The notes: generated by a model not told the origin, from the letters alone. A stretch of 64,000 nt of DNA from Azorinus chamasolen (GCA_963576725.1 OY755242.1:5994240-6058239), one strand, 5' to 3'. Numbered from the stretch's first letter, positions 52,250 to 62,699 are shown. Numbers and translations: made by a program.

Positions 52250-52584
52250 CACCCCTTGGTTTTTGAGAATTTCTGTCAAGTCTCTGTAAGCATCTGGGAA
52301 TTTTCATCTGTCTCTTCATTGGTGTCCATTCTTTTCACATTATGTTTTCTAGAGTACTGTTCATAGTAATTTGACCGTTCATTGGCTTCTCTACTAATCT
52401 TATAGTTTCTCAAGATGCTTTCCTCCAGGGAGTTTTGATTTTCACTGGATTCTATATCGGTACTCTAAAATTTATCTTTTAATTGTATATTCTCAAATTC
52501 TAGCCCTTGAACTCTTTCTGTCAATATCTTTGTTTTGTTCTGGCATTTAACTCTATCCTGGATTTTAGACTCTATACTTGACAT
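52250..52584 (-). pseudogene. LINE ORF1-like coiled-coil relic
   Basis: From an ATG at 52584 the minus strand reads charged, coiled-coil-like sequence: LTERVQGLEFENIQLKDKF, a stop, SENQNSLEESILRN, then NERSNYYEQYSRKHNVKRMD and DENSQMLT. The NEQYSRK.N order after a coiled coil is common in ORF1 proteins of non-LTR retrotransposons, where the chain binds RNA before an RRM-like domain. A stop (TAG after KDKF) and a frame change near 52280 (to DLTEILKNQGVAV) kill it. No reverse transcriptase is nearby. Confidence 0.6.
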
Positions 52585-52661
52585 TAAGTGACGTGTCTAT
52601 TAGATTCAGGGTAATTTTCTCTCTGCTTAGCAAGACTTTAATGGCGAGATGAGATGTTGAA

Positions 52662-53029
52662 TAGCCCGGTCTCTCATAAGGATCCAATATGTTTGGTACT
52701 CAGTCAATAGCCCGGTCTCTCATAAGGATCCAGTATGTTTGGTACCCGGTCAATAGCCAGGTATCTCATAATGATCCAGTATGTTTGGTACTCAGTCAAT
52801 AGCCCGGTCTCTCATAAGGATCAAGTATGTTTGGTACTCAGTCAATAGCCCGGTCTCTCATAAGGATCCAGTATGTTTGGTACTCAGTCAATAGCCCGGT
52901 CTCTCATAAGGATCCAGTATGTTTGATACTCAGTCAATATCCCGGTCTCTCATAAGGGTCCAGTATGTTTGGTACTCAGTCAATAGCCCGGTCTCTTATA
53001 AGGATCCAGTATGTTTGGTACTCAGTCAA
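52662..53029 (+). repeat. 46-bp minisatellite, exactly eight units
   Basis: TAGCCCGGTCTCTCATAAGG, then ATCCAGTATGTTTGGTACTC and AGTCAA. Unit starts: 52662, 52708, 52754, 52800, 52846, 52892, 52938, 52984. Flanks on both sides continue a K element (ATGGCGAGATGAGATG before, TAGTTTGTCAAAAGTTTG after), so each unit is the right stem arm plus the start of the K tail. Confidence 0.95.
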
Positions 53030-53184
53030 TAGTTTGTCAAAAGTTTGAATGAACCGAACAAAAATAATTGAATCAAGTTTGGGTTTGATCCAAATGCCAA
53101 AAGTTAAACGCGATTAGACTAGATTATGTAGAGAAACTCTGTTCTCTTGAATGAATGCCACCTATTCTATTCCAAGTTGCACAG

Positions 53185-53420
53185 CTTAACCCTTTTCCTA
53201 AAGGTATTTTTACGCATTTGCAAGCATAGTAAATCCATACCAGACGACTCTTATTGGAGCTGTTTTTTTAGGGTTTGCTCTGTTTGTTTTGACATGATAT
53301 AGATATAATTCTACAGTTGAAACGTTTGCATTAGAAGAATTTAGCCAATGAATATTCTTGATGTCATTATTTCTTACATTTTTTTGTATTTGTTTTTCAA
53401 ACAGTGTAAATATCTGGTAA
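53185..53420 (-). mobile_element. A-family MITE
   Basis: TTAACCCTTTTCCTAAAGG at left; stem CCATACCAGACGACTC with mutated partner; ATATAATTCTACAGTTGAAAC; ATGAATATTCTTGATGTC. Confidence 0.7.
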
Positions 53421-53725
53421 ATGATTATGTTGAATGTGAGCTATGCTATGGTTATAAACTTGACTGTTGTAATGAATATTTAACAGGCGAATGTACCTGT
53501 TGTTTAAACAAAATGCAGTCGAAATTTATATTAGAATACTACACCATCGAGTTAGTAACCACTGCATACATGCCTTAACTTCCTATACATAGGGGCGTAG
53601 CTAACGATACTCACGTGTCCACGTGCGTAACATCATTCTGAAAGATAAAAATACTATTATGGCCAAAATGGAACAAATATCAAAGGCTAACGGCGTAGAT
53701 AACATTCGGTCTTGTCATGTATGTT
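53421..53725. other. No gene seen
   Basis: A 76-codon plus-strand frame that starts in the A element and runs to 53578 is cysteine-rich (CELCYGYKLDCC, CTCC) but unlike any family I know. Likely chance. Confidence 0.4.
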
Positions 53726-53868
53726 TTAACCCATTCCCTCATATTGCCGCCTTTTGACGCCTCTCTAAAAGTCACTTTTTGAAACCATTGTGATAAATTC
53801 TACACTCTATTTATCACAATGGTTTCAAATCTATACAATGCTACATTTCCTATAATGGAGCATTCTCC
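53726..53868 (+). mobile_element. H-family MITE, truncated right and short hairpin
   Basis: TTAACCCATTCCCTCATATTG; AAACCATTGTGATAAATTC and its complement; the right end is lost at about 53868. Confidence 0.8.
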
Positions 53869-54894
53869 CGGACACCCAACCCTTTATCTCATACGCATAA
53901 TCATATCCGAGCCGCTCACTTCATGAATAGTCATTGCAATCAGTTTTATATTGATATATAAACAGGCAAATGTGTGACCATGAAAGAACATTTTACAATC
54001 AGTTCTATATAGGTCTATAGGACATCAGTTCTGGCCTTGTTCAAACGGCTCCTGCATATTGATATTGATAAACTATTGTCACCATTTAAAAATCACTTAT
54101 TTGTGGCGTTCTTCATATTTTACAATCTGTATTCAAATACCTGTTTTAATATAGAGTTTGAACTATTTTAAAATAAAACCAAACATCTTAATTAATAAAA
54201 CGTAAAAGTCAATATATATTATTGAGCGAACATGGTCTACTTGTGAGCACCATGATACAAAGGAAAATTATATCTGAAACGACAACACATCCTTCGTAGC
54301 ATTACATTTGATCCTATTTTCTCATTTGGCTTTCAATCCATAGAATCAACATTATGCAAACCCTTATGATATTTACGCACAATATATACATATATATAAA
54401 AATAACTCATATTACTGTCTGGATAAATTCGATGACAAATGTGGAAGGAGAGCCCATCGTTTTTGAAATGAGGGTTTAGAAGAACGGTTTAAATGCATTA
54501 ACCTATACATGATTGTTCAGAAGCATTCTTCCATTGATTAACAGAAACATTACTTATGATGGGAAATCGCAATAACTACCAGGCCATATGAAACCAGACT
54601 CTGAAACGAGCATTTAACTCATAATAAATCAAGAACTGACATTCTCCCGGGGGCCATTTGGATTCCACATAATTGCAATAAATGCCAATTGAATTGGCCC
54701 ATTATTTGAATTATCCCCTGCAGTGATGTCTGAATAGTCATTGTGCAGAATAACGTCCGAATGGCCGACGTCACGAAACAAGATGACTCGGAAATGTGCA
54801 AATACATGTAATCTAGATCTGGAACAGGTGTCTATTTCGAACATAATCTCTGCGCACTGTTTGTGGCCGTAGTGCAGTAGAAATGCCTACTGCG
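53869..54894. promoter_or_regulatory. MITE-poor island, possible conserved non-coding element
   Basis: About 1 kb with almost no MITE sequence. At 54640-54800 it becomes GC-balanced with ATTGCAATAAATGCC, AATTGAATTGGCCCATT and a CRE-like GACGTCAC. Overlapping frames on the minus strand have no motif. I can only suggest a regulatory element. Confidence 0.2.
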
Positions 54895-55147
54895 AGCACG
54901 TAGTAAATAAACACATGTCTGTTTAAAAGCAGATGGTTGCTTAACCCTTTCCTTCATATAAACGTATTTTCACGCATTTCCAAACAGAGTAGACCCTGTT
55001 TGCTTCTGGAATTTCTTGGAATGCTCCTCCTTCCATATTTCGTTATAACTGTTTTGTCCATGAATATTCAGTAGGTATTGGAATTTGGAATACATATAGA
55101 ACAGGGAAAGGGTTTCATGATGAATGAACTGCTTAGAGGTTATACGG
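54895..55147 (+). mobile_element. B-family MITE hosting an F element, core lost
   Basis: Left half AGTAAATAAACACATGTCTG then AAGCAGATGGTTGC-TTAA; right end GATGAATGAACTGCTTAGAGG after the insert. The F element occupies the TTAA of GCTTAATGC, the same B position used by H at 11690 on the other arm. Confidence 0.65.
54941..55114 (+). mobile_element. F-family MITE with collapsed hairpin
   Basis: TTAACCCTTTCCTTCATATAA at left, AGAACAGGGAAAGGGTTTC at right; AACAGAGTAGACCCTGTTTGC shows the stem is gone. Confidence 0.88.
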
Positions 55148-55180
55148 TGGTGGTCACATCAGAGAACGTCACTGTTTGTT

Positions 55181-55386
55181 TTAACCATTCTCTTGCTGAT
55201 TTTTAAAATACATTTCTCCTTCTTTACCCATGCACTGTTGTATATTTACATATATCTTCACTGTGTACAAGTATTTCGCTGTGAAATCACTGCTGTGGAG
55301 TGCACTGGTTGCACAATCAACTTGTAAATAGTGCAGACCCTGATGAGACAGCTCCTGCAGGACGTGAATAGCAAGCGAAGGGTTAA
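55181..55386 (+). mobile_element. C-family MITE, one stem arm lost
   Basis: TTAACCATTCTCTTGCTGAT at left, GCAAGCGAAGGGTTAA at right; CAGCTCCTGCAGGACGTGAAT marks the deletion. Confidence 0.88.
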
Positions 55387-55479
55387 TTAATTTCATGAAT
55401 AAATAATTTGTCAAATCATACAATATCAAATAAACCTTATTATAATTATTTGCCGATTTTTCTGTCGCATTTGCGAAAA

Positions 55480-55700
55480 CAGTTAAACTTTGATATCTCG
55501 AACTTCATGAGATTTTACAAATTAGTTCGAGATAACAGAAGTTCGAGTTATCCTATTTCTTATCTAGACAATTTATCAAGTTCACAGCTTAATGCAGGTC
55601 TAAAGTAATGCTGAAAGCTCCTGTAGGAGCTTTCATCATTGCTTTAGACATGCATGAAGCTGCCACACGTGTTTCTAGATATGCGTAGTGATACATTTTA
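55480..55700 (+). mobile_element. T-family MITE, right end lost
   Basis: CAGTTAAACTTTGATATCTCG at left, AGTTCGAGATAACAGAAGTTC; stem TAATGCTGAAAGCTCCTG with CAGGAGCTTTCATCATTG; TCTAGATATGCGTAGTG. Confidence 0.75.
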
Positions 55701-55858
55701 ATGCAATTCTGTATTGTAAGGTTTGGATTGGGTTCAGTCGAGAGATTGTGAAACACGTGATAAAATAGGAAGTAGTCAACGACACACTAGATTCAACTGT
55801 GAGCAGTCATTGTTTTACACCCCATGTATTAGGGTTGATATAATATGAAAACAGTTGT

Positions 55859-56301
55859 ACTAAACCATTTACTCCATGTACGGTAGTTATAGTAAGATAT
55901 AATAATATCATGAATATACAGTAAAAAACCTCTAGTGGGACCTCCAAGAAGGGTCACAATTCTAGGTGACAGAGGCAGGTGGTAGCTTAATGCAGGACAA
56001 AGTTATGCAGAGAGCTGTCTGCATAACTTTCGTCGTGCATTAAGCAACCACCTGCTTTTTAAGACAGTTATGGTTATTTTTAAGAGGTCGCATTAGAGGG
56101 GTTTTACTGAATATATCTTTTATAAATGCACATAGACACAGGAACGTTTGGCCATGGCAGAAACTGTAGAATCATATTTATATATATTATTTTATAAGCA
56201 AACAGATCAGCCCGCGACCAGGCTGTCCTACAGGACCGTCTGGGCTGGTCTACTCTATTTGCAAAGGCGTAGAAAGGCATATTTATGGAGTAAAGGATTA
56301 A
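55859..56301 (+). mobile_element. A-family MITE interrupted by a B element
   Basis: CTAAACCATTTACTCCATG and AATAATATCATGAATA before the insert; AATGCACATAGACACAGG, GCAGAAACTGTAGAATC, stem CGACCAGGCTGTCC, end TTATGGAGTAAAGGATTAA after it. Confidence 0.85.
55919..56109 (+). mobile_element. B-family MITE inside A
   Basis: TA-CAGTAAAAAACCTCTAGTG and AGAGGGGTTTTACTGA; stem AAAGTTATGCAGAGAGC with short centre. Same subtype as 27480. Confidence 0.88.
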
Positions 56302-56434
56302 AGTGAAATGGCATTGGCGATACTCCAGTGACCAGTCGTTACTTCACCTTCAATGAATCATTCATGTATGAGAACAGTAACAGAGACACTGTGATAAAAT
56401 GAACACATTATGAGCATTCGACGGTGTTCTGAAA

Positions 56435-56582
56435 GTGAACATTAGATAAGAAAAACTTCTTTATTTTCCACCAAATCCTATGTTGTGACCACTTTATAGA
56501 ATATTCTCTTCTAGACGATTCTAAAGAGCGGTCAAATCATTGGTGAAGAAATGAAGAGTTTAGTATTTGAAAACACACCTTT
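56435..56582 (+). mobile_element. I-family MITE, diverged
   Basis: CTTCTTTATTTTCCACCAAA, hairpin CTATGTTGTGACCACTT with AAAGAGCGGTCAAATC; outer ends poor. Confidence 0.7.
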
Positions 56583-56679
56583 GTATGTTGTTGTGTGAGA
56601 TATTACATCCTAATACCTAGTGAATAAGTCGTTAAACTATAATTACTATTAAACCCGTGTTAATACCATCAATGCAAAA

Positions 56680-56870
56680 ATGTTCATTGTGGAATAGGCT
56701 ACCAGTGTTTAACTATGTAGTCCACTCAGTCTGAAAGGCTTACACTAGCTTGAGGAATTCGAATGCAAAATAGAGCAGGCCTTGACTAGAGACCTCATCT
56801 AGGAGCCCCGTAAACTAGGTCTACAATGTTTGAAATTGACCGTGTATACGTTTCTCGCTTTTAACGTTAA
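56680..56870 (+). mobile_element. L-family element
   Basis: AGTCCACTCAGTCTGAAAGGC as in 15830; stem GCAGGCCTTGACTAGAGACC and AACTAGGTCTACAATG. Confidence 0.55.
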
Positions 56871-57609
56871 TATACAACTGTAGTGGTGTGTACTGTCAGT
56901 GAATATCTAACAAAGTCTATGTGCTATAGACAGTAATTTGAAGAACAGATGTTACGGCATATGTTCAATCATGATGGTATTTAAAAGGCTTATCACGGGT
57001 TTCGTGTGCTTCAATATTTGATTTTCTGCTACTTTAATGTGAAACCTGGACCATTGTATTATCATCATGATCAAAGCTGAAAAATGTCTGTTAAAAAGCT
57101 AAGTTTTAGCTTAACCAAATACGCATGAGCAACAACAAGAATAAGAAATGGTTTTAAACATCATTCGAAAATGAGTAATAATTACTTTGTTAGGGCATTT
57201 TAAATACCACTGGCGGGGTTCGATAGAAACATTCACAATCTGTTTGTCTGCGCATGGCTTATTGCTTTCAAAACATTTCCTTGCTGTCAATTTGTTAAGG
57301 ACTGAATTACAGTCCATTAGGCAGCACAGCTTCTCCAAATATTTGACTAGCACTTATAACGTCCCTTGCAAAGCGATATAGGATAATAGTAACAAATAAC
57401 AGATTTCATGCATTATGAGCCATACAGATGAAAGACCATATTTGACTTTAATCTTCAAACAGATATTTAAAGCAATTATTCTACAAACATTTCAAATATG
57501 TTGCACATGCAATTAAGTATAAAGAACAGTATTTGCATAAAAACATAGTTTTGCATTAATGCACACATATCATAATCAATATGTTTTAATCTGTATGCCT
57601 TTGGGAGCA
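56871..57609. other. No gene seen; one minus frame noted
   Basis: An 80-codon minus-strand frame (57353-57111) includes CADKQIVNVSIEPRQWYLKC, protein-like but not assignable. No MITE in this stretch. Confidence 0.4.
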
Positions 57610-57783
57610 GAACTGACAAACATTAGACAGCTCATGTAGGTGGCATCTGATCAGGTTCTGCTCTCTTTGCTTACGAAATAATGAAGTTCTGATTCAACAG
57701 TTTGGGACAAATTTGTTAAAATTCTCTTTTTCAGCTATGTAATTATGCATGGAGTGAAGTCTTATTTATATTAATGTGTTAAA
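57610..57783 (-). mobile_element. A-family relic
   Basis: ACAGCTCATGTAGGTGGCATC to GATCAGGTTCTGCTCTC; AAGTTCTGATTCAACAG; TTAATGTGTTAAATGG. Confidence 0.6.
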
Positions 57784-57785
57784 TG

Positions 57786-57975
57786 GTAAAACCCCTCCAT
57801 ACCGGACGTTCAGTGTACTACCATTATGGATCTTGGAGGCAGGTGACATCTTAATGCAGGCTGAAAGTCATGAAGAAAGTTCATATTGGAGTTTTCTGTA
57901 TGTTTTCGTCCTTAATTAAGCAGCCACCTGCCTCAAAGAATCTAAAACGAATTCCGCTTTAGAGGGGTTCTGCTG
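57786..57975 (+). mobile_element. B-family MITE
   Basis: GTAAAACCCCTCCATACCGG at left, CCGCTTTAGAGGGGTTCTGCTG at right; stem AATGCAGGCTGAAAGTCATG, mutated partner. Confidence 0.8.
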
Positions 57976-58100
57976 AAGCATTACTTTCGACCTGCATTAA
58001 GCTGTCCCATGTGTTATTCGATATGCATAGTCATACATTTTAGAACAATTTTGTATTGAAGGTTTCTGAAGGACCGAACTTTTTCTCGAGTTATCTCGCA
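57976..58100 (-). mobile_element. T-family right half
   Basis: CATTACTTTCGACCTGCATT, TATTCGATATGCATAGTC, TCTCGAGTTATCTCGCAG. Confidence 0.65.
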
Positions 58101-58275
58101 GTTCAACTTTCTGTACATACTGCATGCCAAGTTCGTTCATCATATCTTGAAATAAGCCTGACGTGTATGGGTATATACCATGGGTACAGATCTTACCCTC
58201 TGTTCGGTTTATGATACTAAATGAATTATGACAGTCTGGACCTTGTACGAGAAGTAATTTTATGTAACCTTTCAC
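58101..58275 (-). CDS. Unassigned protein-like fragment
   Basis: The minus strand from 58275 reads QGPDCHNSFSIINRTEGKIC, THGIYPYTSGLFQDMM and NELGMQYVQKVE before running into a T element. Composition is protein-like with two cysteines, and an A-core relic lies just upstream. It may be a broken exon. I do not recognise a family, and a chance frame is possible. Confidence 0.25.
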
Positions 58276-58287
58276 CTGGCATAGACT

Positions 58288-58370
58288 ATTTGACGCAAAC
58301 AGAGTAGGCCCAAAATCAGACGACTCCTATGCGAGTTGTCTTAGCAGGAGTCTGGTCTCTTTATTTGGCA
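58288..58370. mobile_element. A-family core only
   Basis: GCAAACAGAGTAGGCCCAAA, CAGACGACTCCTATGCGAG and complement to GGTCTCTTTATTTGGC. Confidence 0.65.
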
Positions 58371-58374
58371 AATA

Positions 58375-58687
58375 CAGTTGAACGTTCGATATCTCGAACT
58401 CGGATAACTCAAACTACGGGATAACTCGTACTAAAATTTCGGTCCTTCCAAAATTTACAAAACAGAATTGTTCTGATATGTATCACTATGCATGTCTAGA
58501 AACACACATGACAATTTAATGCATGTGTAAAATAATTGTAAAAGATCCTATATGAGTTATCAGCATTACTTTAGACATGCATTAAGCTGTGAACGTAAGA
58601 AAGTGGCTAGATTAGAAGCTGGATGACTTGGACTTCTCGAAGTAATTGGTATGGTCTCTTGAAGTTCGAGATATCAAAGTTCAACTG
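58375..58687 (+). mobile_element. T-family MITE, full length
   Basis: TA-CAGTTGAACGTTCGATATC at left, GATATCAAAGTTCAACTG-TA at right, 313 bp. Internal GCATGTCTAGAAACACAC and a weak stem round GATCCTATATGAG. Ends and TA target fit a pogo/Tigger-type MITE. Confidence 0.88.
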
Positions 58688-59182
58688 TATATGTATCTTT
58701 TCGAAAGTTGTTACCATAACCAACTTTATTATTCATATATCAAATTATAAAAAAGAAATGCATTGTAACAAAACATAATGTCATTATGGTTTATGTGATA
58801 TTAATCAGCTAAAGGATTAAGACTATACTTGACTTAGTTTATATCTAATACAATATGGTGTGCACCACCTCGGTACTACATGCCTTGCAACGAGGTGTTA
58901 ATACCTGGCGGCAGCTATTTAAGTTTTGCAAATTTCATTAGGAAGCGTGCAACAATCAAATATTTGTTTTGCACTTATTGGATTGTGTTATCAGCAATTG
59001 GTGCCACTGAGAATGCTAACAAATAATAAAGAAAAACATTTATAGCCGTTGCATTGCTGGGAAGTAACTTCAGTGGGTGTTACAGACCTATTGATGAACA
59101 ATTCAAAAGTACGCACGTTCATCTGTAGCTCTGTTGATACACGGTTTTGTTCAATTAAAATTCAGAAAGGGAGGAACCAGTT
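58688..59182. other. No gene seen; I right end
   Basis: An A relic at about 58725-58830 and an I right end (ACGTTCATCTGTAGCTCTG) at about 59117-59135. Confidence 0.5.
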
Positions 59183-59412
59183 TTAACCCCTTACCTCATA
59201 GGCTATTTTTAGATAGAACCTTCTTGAATAAATCTACCGAAAAGGAGCACTAACTAGAGAAAAGGAAACATTTTAGAATTTTGTAGTTTGAAACCATTGT
59301 GATAAATAGAGCATTTGGTCCTATAGGAGAAAATGCTCTATTTATCACAATGGTTTCACAAAGGGACTTTTACAGAGTCGCTAAAAGTCGTCAATATGAG
59401 TGAATGAGTTAA
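59183..59412 (-). mobile_element. H-family MITE, full length
   Basis: TTAACCCCTTACCTCATAGG at left, AATATGAGTGAATGAGTTAA at right; hairpin GATAAATAGAGCATTTGGTC and complement, centre TCCTATAGGA. Confidence 0.92.
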
Positions 59413-59504
59413 TAAATCAACATATTAATTTTAAATGAATTTCGATGCATCCCGATAACGTACTTAGCTTATAACAGAAATCAGTTGCTCAGCTGACCTC
59501 AAGG

Positions 59505-59585
59505 CAGATGGTTGTTTGATGCAGAAAGAAAGTTATGCCGAAAGCTCCTTCAGAAGCTTCTACAATATTTTATTATGTGTATTCA
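59505..59585 (+). mobile_element. B-family fragment
   Basis: GGCAGATGGTTGTTTGATGC, GTTATGCCGAAAGCTCCTTC; ends missing. Confidence 0.55.
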
Positions 59586-59598
59586 CAACGGAGTTTGC

Positions 59599-59828
59599 TT
59601 AACCCTTTTACTATTTTTATTCGTCCAATATTTATTAAATTATATTTTCATAATGGCATATGAACACATGACACTTTTGCGCGGAAAGCGTTTGTAGAAT
59701 CGGATCTACGTTATACTACAAGCAAACTGAGCAGACCCTGATCAGACGGCTCCTACAGGGACCGTCTGGTCTTCGTCTACTATCTTTGTAAATGCGTGAA
59801 AATGCATTTATGTGAAGGACAGAGTTAA
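59599..59828 (+). mobile_element. A/F-type MITE
   Basis: TTAACCCTTTTACTATTTTT at left, GTGAAGGACAGAGTTAA at right; stem GACCCTGATCAGACGGCTCC with GGACCGTCTGGTCTTCG. Confidence 0.85.
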
Positions 59829-60079
59829 AGTGTTAAATGTAAGTAATATATCATTTAAGTTATGACTATATACATGCAACGTAATATATGATGCTTACAT
59901 TACTATAGCCCAATCCGGCTGACGGTAAGTCAAACCTATAGTTGCGTGCACTGATAAAGTCAGATAAACACAGCTCCTAATCACTACTGGAAACGTTTTA
60001 ATTCTTTTTCAACATTAATGTAAACAAATTTGCTTCATTTTTTCCAATCTAAATTAGCAGATGTTAGCATGGGAATATA

Positions 60080-60237
60080 CAGTAAAAACCCCATAAATCG
60101 GAATTCTAGTAAAGACGAATTTACATACATTTAAGCAGGTGGCTGCTTAATGCAAGATGAAACACACAGGAGCTGCCATTTGTCTTCAATGCCGATATTT
60201 ATGTTGAATTTAACGTCCGATTTAGACGGGTTTACTG
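60080..60237 (+). mobile_element. B-family MITE with palindrome lost
   Basis: TA-CAGTAAAAACCCCATAAATC and GATTTAGACGGGTTTACTG-TA; GGTGGCTGCTTAATGC joins almost directly to AGGAGCTGCCATTTG. Confidence 0.85.
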
Positions 60238-60299
60238 TAGTATCAAATATCCTAATCCCGATGTGTTCAAAATAAATAGTGTCTGCTAAATTTTGGATC

Positions 60300-60440
60300 T
60301 ATAACCAACTGGAATACATCCGATTCAAACAAGCTTGGGTGAAGATATTAGATTAGACGAGTGTCATACAGCCTGGATACTGATGAGAATGTAGAGTTAC
60401 TCGTCATCGCTTATGGATCCAAATGGTCTGCAAATGCGAA
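60300..60440 (-). mobile_element. K-family element
   Basis: CATACAGCCTGGATACTGATG, AGTTACTCGTCATCGCTTATG, GATCCAAATGGTCTGC. Confidence 0.55.
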
Positions 60441-60566
60441 TCCGGTCGGGAAGAATTTAGAAAGGATTGTGTTTCATCATTTCACCATTTCGAAACTTTG
60501 AACGTTTGTCTCATTAAACACAGGATATGCGTAGTTTGTTTATTTAATATAAAATACCGATCATGC

Positions 60567-60745
60567 CTTAACCTTTACTGCGCTGAGTTTTCAAATTCCG
60601 AAATTCAAACAGATCAAGCTTATAATGATTATTTAGGTATATTTAGAGTGTAACATGACAGACAGTGCAGCTCCTGATGAGAGGGCACCTCTAGGAACCC
60701 TCTCATCTGGGTATACACGGTTCGCAAAATACATTAGTGACTCTA
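60567..60745 (+). mobile_element. L-family element
   Basis: TTAACCTTTACTGCGCTG at left; hairpin GCTCCTGATGAGAGGGCACC and GGAACCCTCTCATCTGGG; the left terminus resembles that of K at 16722. Confidence 0.65.
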
Positions 60746-61301
60746 GTCCCCCACAGTAATGGTTAACAGGAACGTATGGACAATGCTCAGTGTTATTCGT
60801 TAGTTATGTCCGACTTTCCGGTAAATTAGTTTGAACGGATTTCCCACTTTATCATTGTGTAAACAAGACCAGGTTTAGTCCTTCCACAATACGCAAATAC
60901 GACGAAAGCTATTAAGGCATATTTGCTTAACCATTTGAATGTGGGAATCGAGTGTACTGACAATAGGAAACAGTGTAAAGCCAGTTCACTGGGTTCCTAG
61001 ATGAGCCATCTGATCAGGAATTGTACTTCTAATCGTTAAAAACCCTCTTGCGCATTAAGCCTTTCTTACTGAATGGACTCTGTAGATAAATACTGGAAGG
61101 ACGGTGCACTTTGACTATTCAACATTGAACTAGTTAAATGGTCATAGCAAATGGGGATTTTGAAAATACGTTGGCTATAATAGGATTGAAAAAGAAAAGC
61201 AGTAAAATATTAGTTTACAACGAGAACGTTCAAACTGTGTACCTGCTTTATATTCGGGCTTTGTTTATTATAGTATTGACACATTCTGCACAGTAGAATG
61301 T
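60746..61301. other. No gene seen; L relic
   Basis: An L-like scrap at about 60975-61065 (GAGCCATCTGATCAGGAATTG). The rest is unassigned. Confidence 0.5.
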
Positions 61302-61395
61302 CTAACCCTTTACTCCATGAATATTTATGTAAATAATTATGGCAACCTGAACAATGGCATATGAACTCAGTACAGTTTGGCTCAGAAAATGTTTT
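61302..61395 (+). mobile_element. A-family left end
   Basis: CTAACCCTTTACTCCATGAA, GGCATATGAACTCAGTAC, TTTGGCTCAGAAAATG; stops before the hairpin. Confidence 0.75.
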
Positions 61396-62462
61396 TCCCA
61401 AGAGATTTTGTTAACTCTATACCTTATGAACATTCATATAAGCCAGAAAAAATACTGTGGGCACTAATTATTCTTATACTTACACTAGCAGGTTAATACA
61501 TGAACATGTGGGCTTTTTACAAATACATTAAAACATATTTATATATGAGAACAAGGGAAACAAATGTCTGCTGAAACCCGCATTTGTTTCGGTCGCTGCT
61601 TTTTCCACATTCGTTCTAGGTTTTGTGAAATGAATAAGCGAATGACAATTAGGTAGGTGCCGGATGAAACGCCGAATTGTGATCCAGCTGTTTGAAAATG
61701 TCAGTGATGTCGCGTTAAGTATGATAAGGCGTGATATTTCAGCTTAATTACTCGGATAGATTCTATGACAAAGATCAGAGAACAAACGGAATCATTACTC
61801 TTTTTTAAATCTGATAAATCCTATCCCACGTGTACATTTTGTAACATAAGGATAAAGCATTCATGTCGGATAAAACGCAAATAGTGATACTGCAAACGAC
61901 CAACCAGAGACATTATTGGTATTGTCGAACTTCAACATACTTCTACTGAGCTTCTATTTAATCGTTTGCATTCTAAGCTATTGTCATCTGCTGTAGTTGT
62001 GAAAACCATATTGCCTTTCATTTGTCTTAAAAATGCCTTTTCTCGTTGCCAGCGTGCAGACCTTCAAATATGCATTGGTTGCTTAGAAACAACCATTCAA
62101 GTATTTGTTATAATCCCAATTAGTATTAAAATGCCAATATGCAACTGAAGCAAACACATTTAAACCTCTTCCATATCAAAGGTTGACAACTAAAGCTATT
62201 CTGATGCAAATAATGAACGCTATAAACATTTTAGCGGACCGAATCTTCAGCTAAGTATAATTATCAGCCCCTTACAGACTAATTGAGTTACACTCGTTAA
62301 TTCATTCATTTTAACCATAACCGGATGAAATGATGGAATGTTGAATATGTATTAGCGAATTTTTCACAATAGGTATAACTATAGGTGTCATTTTGCTATG
62401 GCAGAAACTGTTAAATCAGTCAAGCATAACCGATACTGATCAGACTGCTTCTAAAAACGCCT

Positions 62463-62640
62463 GGGTCCATGCTTATAAAACGTTTAGTTGAGTCTGAGTT
62501 CGTTCTCAAGTTTTTGATTGGTCAGATTTGAGCCTTTGGCTCACATCTGACCAATCAAAAGCTTGAGAACTCAAACCTGACCAATCAAATGCTTGAGAAC
62601 GAAACTCAGACTCAACTAAAAGCTTTATAAGCATGGACCC
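62463..62640 (+). mobile_element. E-family element with arm duplication
   Basis: GGTCCATGCTTATAAAACG and CTTTATAAGCATGGACC; the right arm repeats the CTGACCAATCAAA(A/T)GCTTG unit twice, as at 4143. Flanks are A-core scraps (GATACTGATCAGACTGC). Confidence 0.9.
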
Positions 62641-62699
62641 TGATCTGCCTCTATAGTTTGCAGCTCCACCAATAACCTCATCTATAAAGTAAATAATTA

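Noticed and set aside
52662..53029. Regular 46-bp repeats that could be taken for a CRISPR array
   Set aside because: Units are contiguous with no variable spacers, the context is eukaryotic, and the unit derives from a K element.
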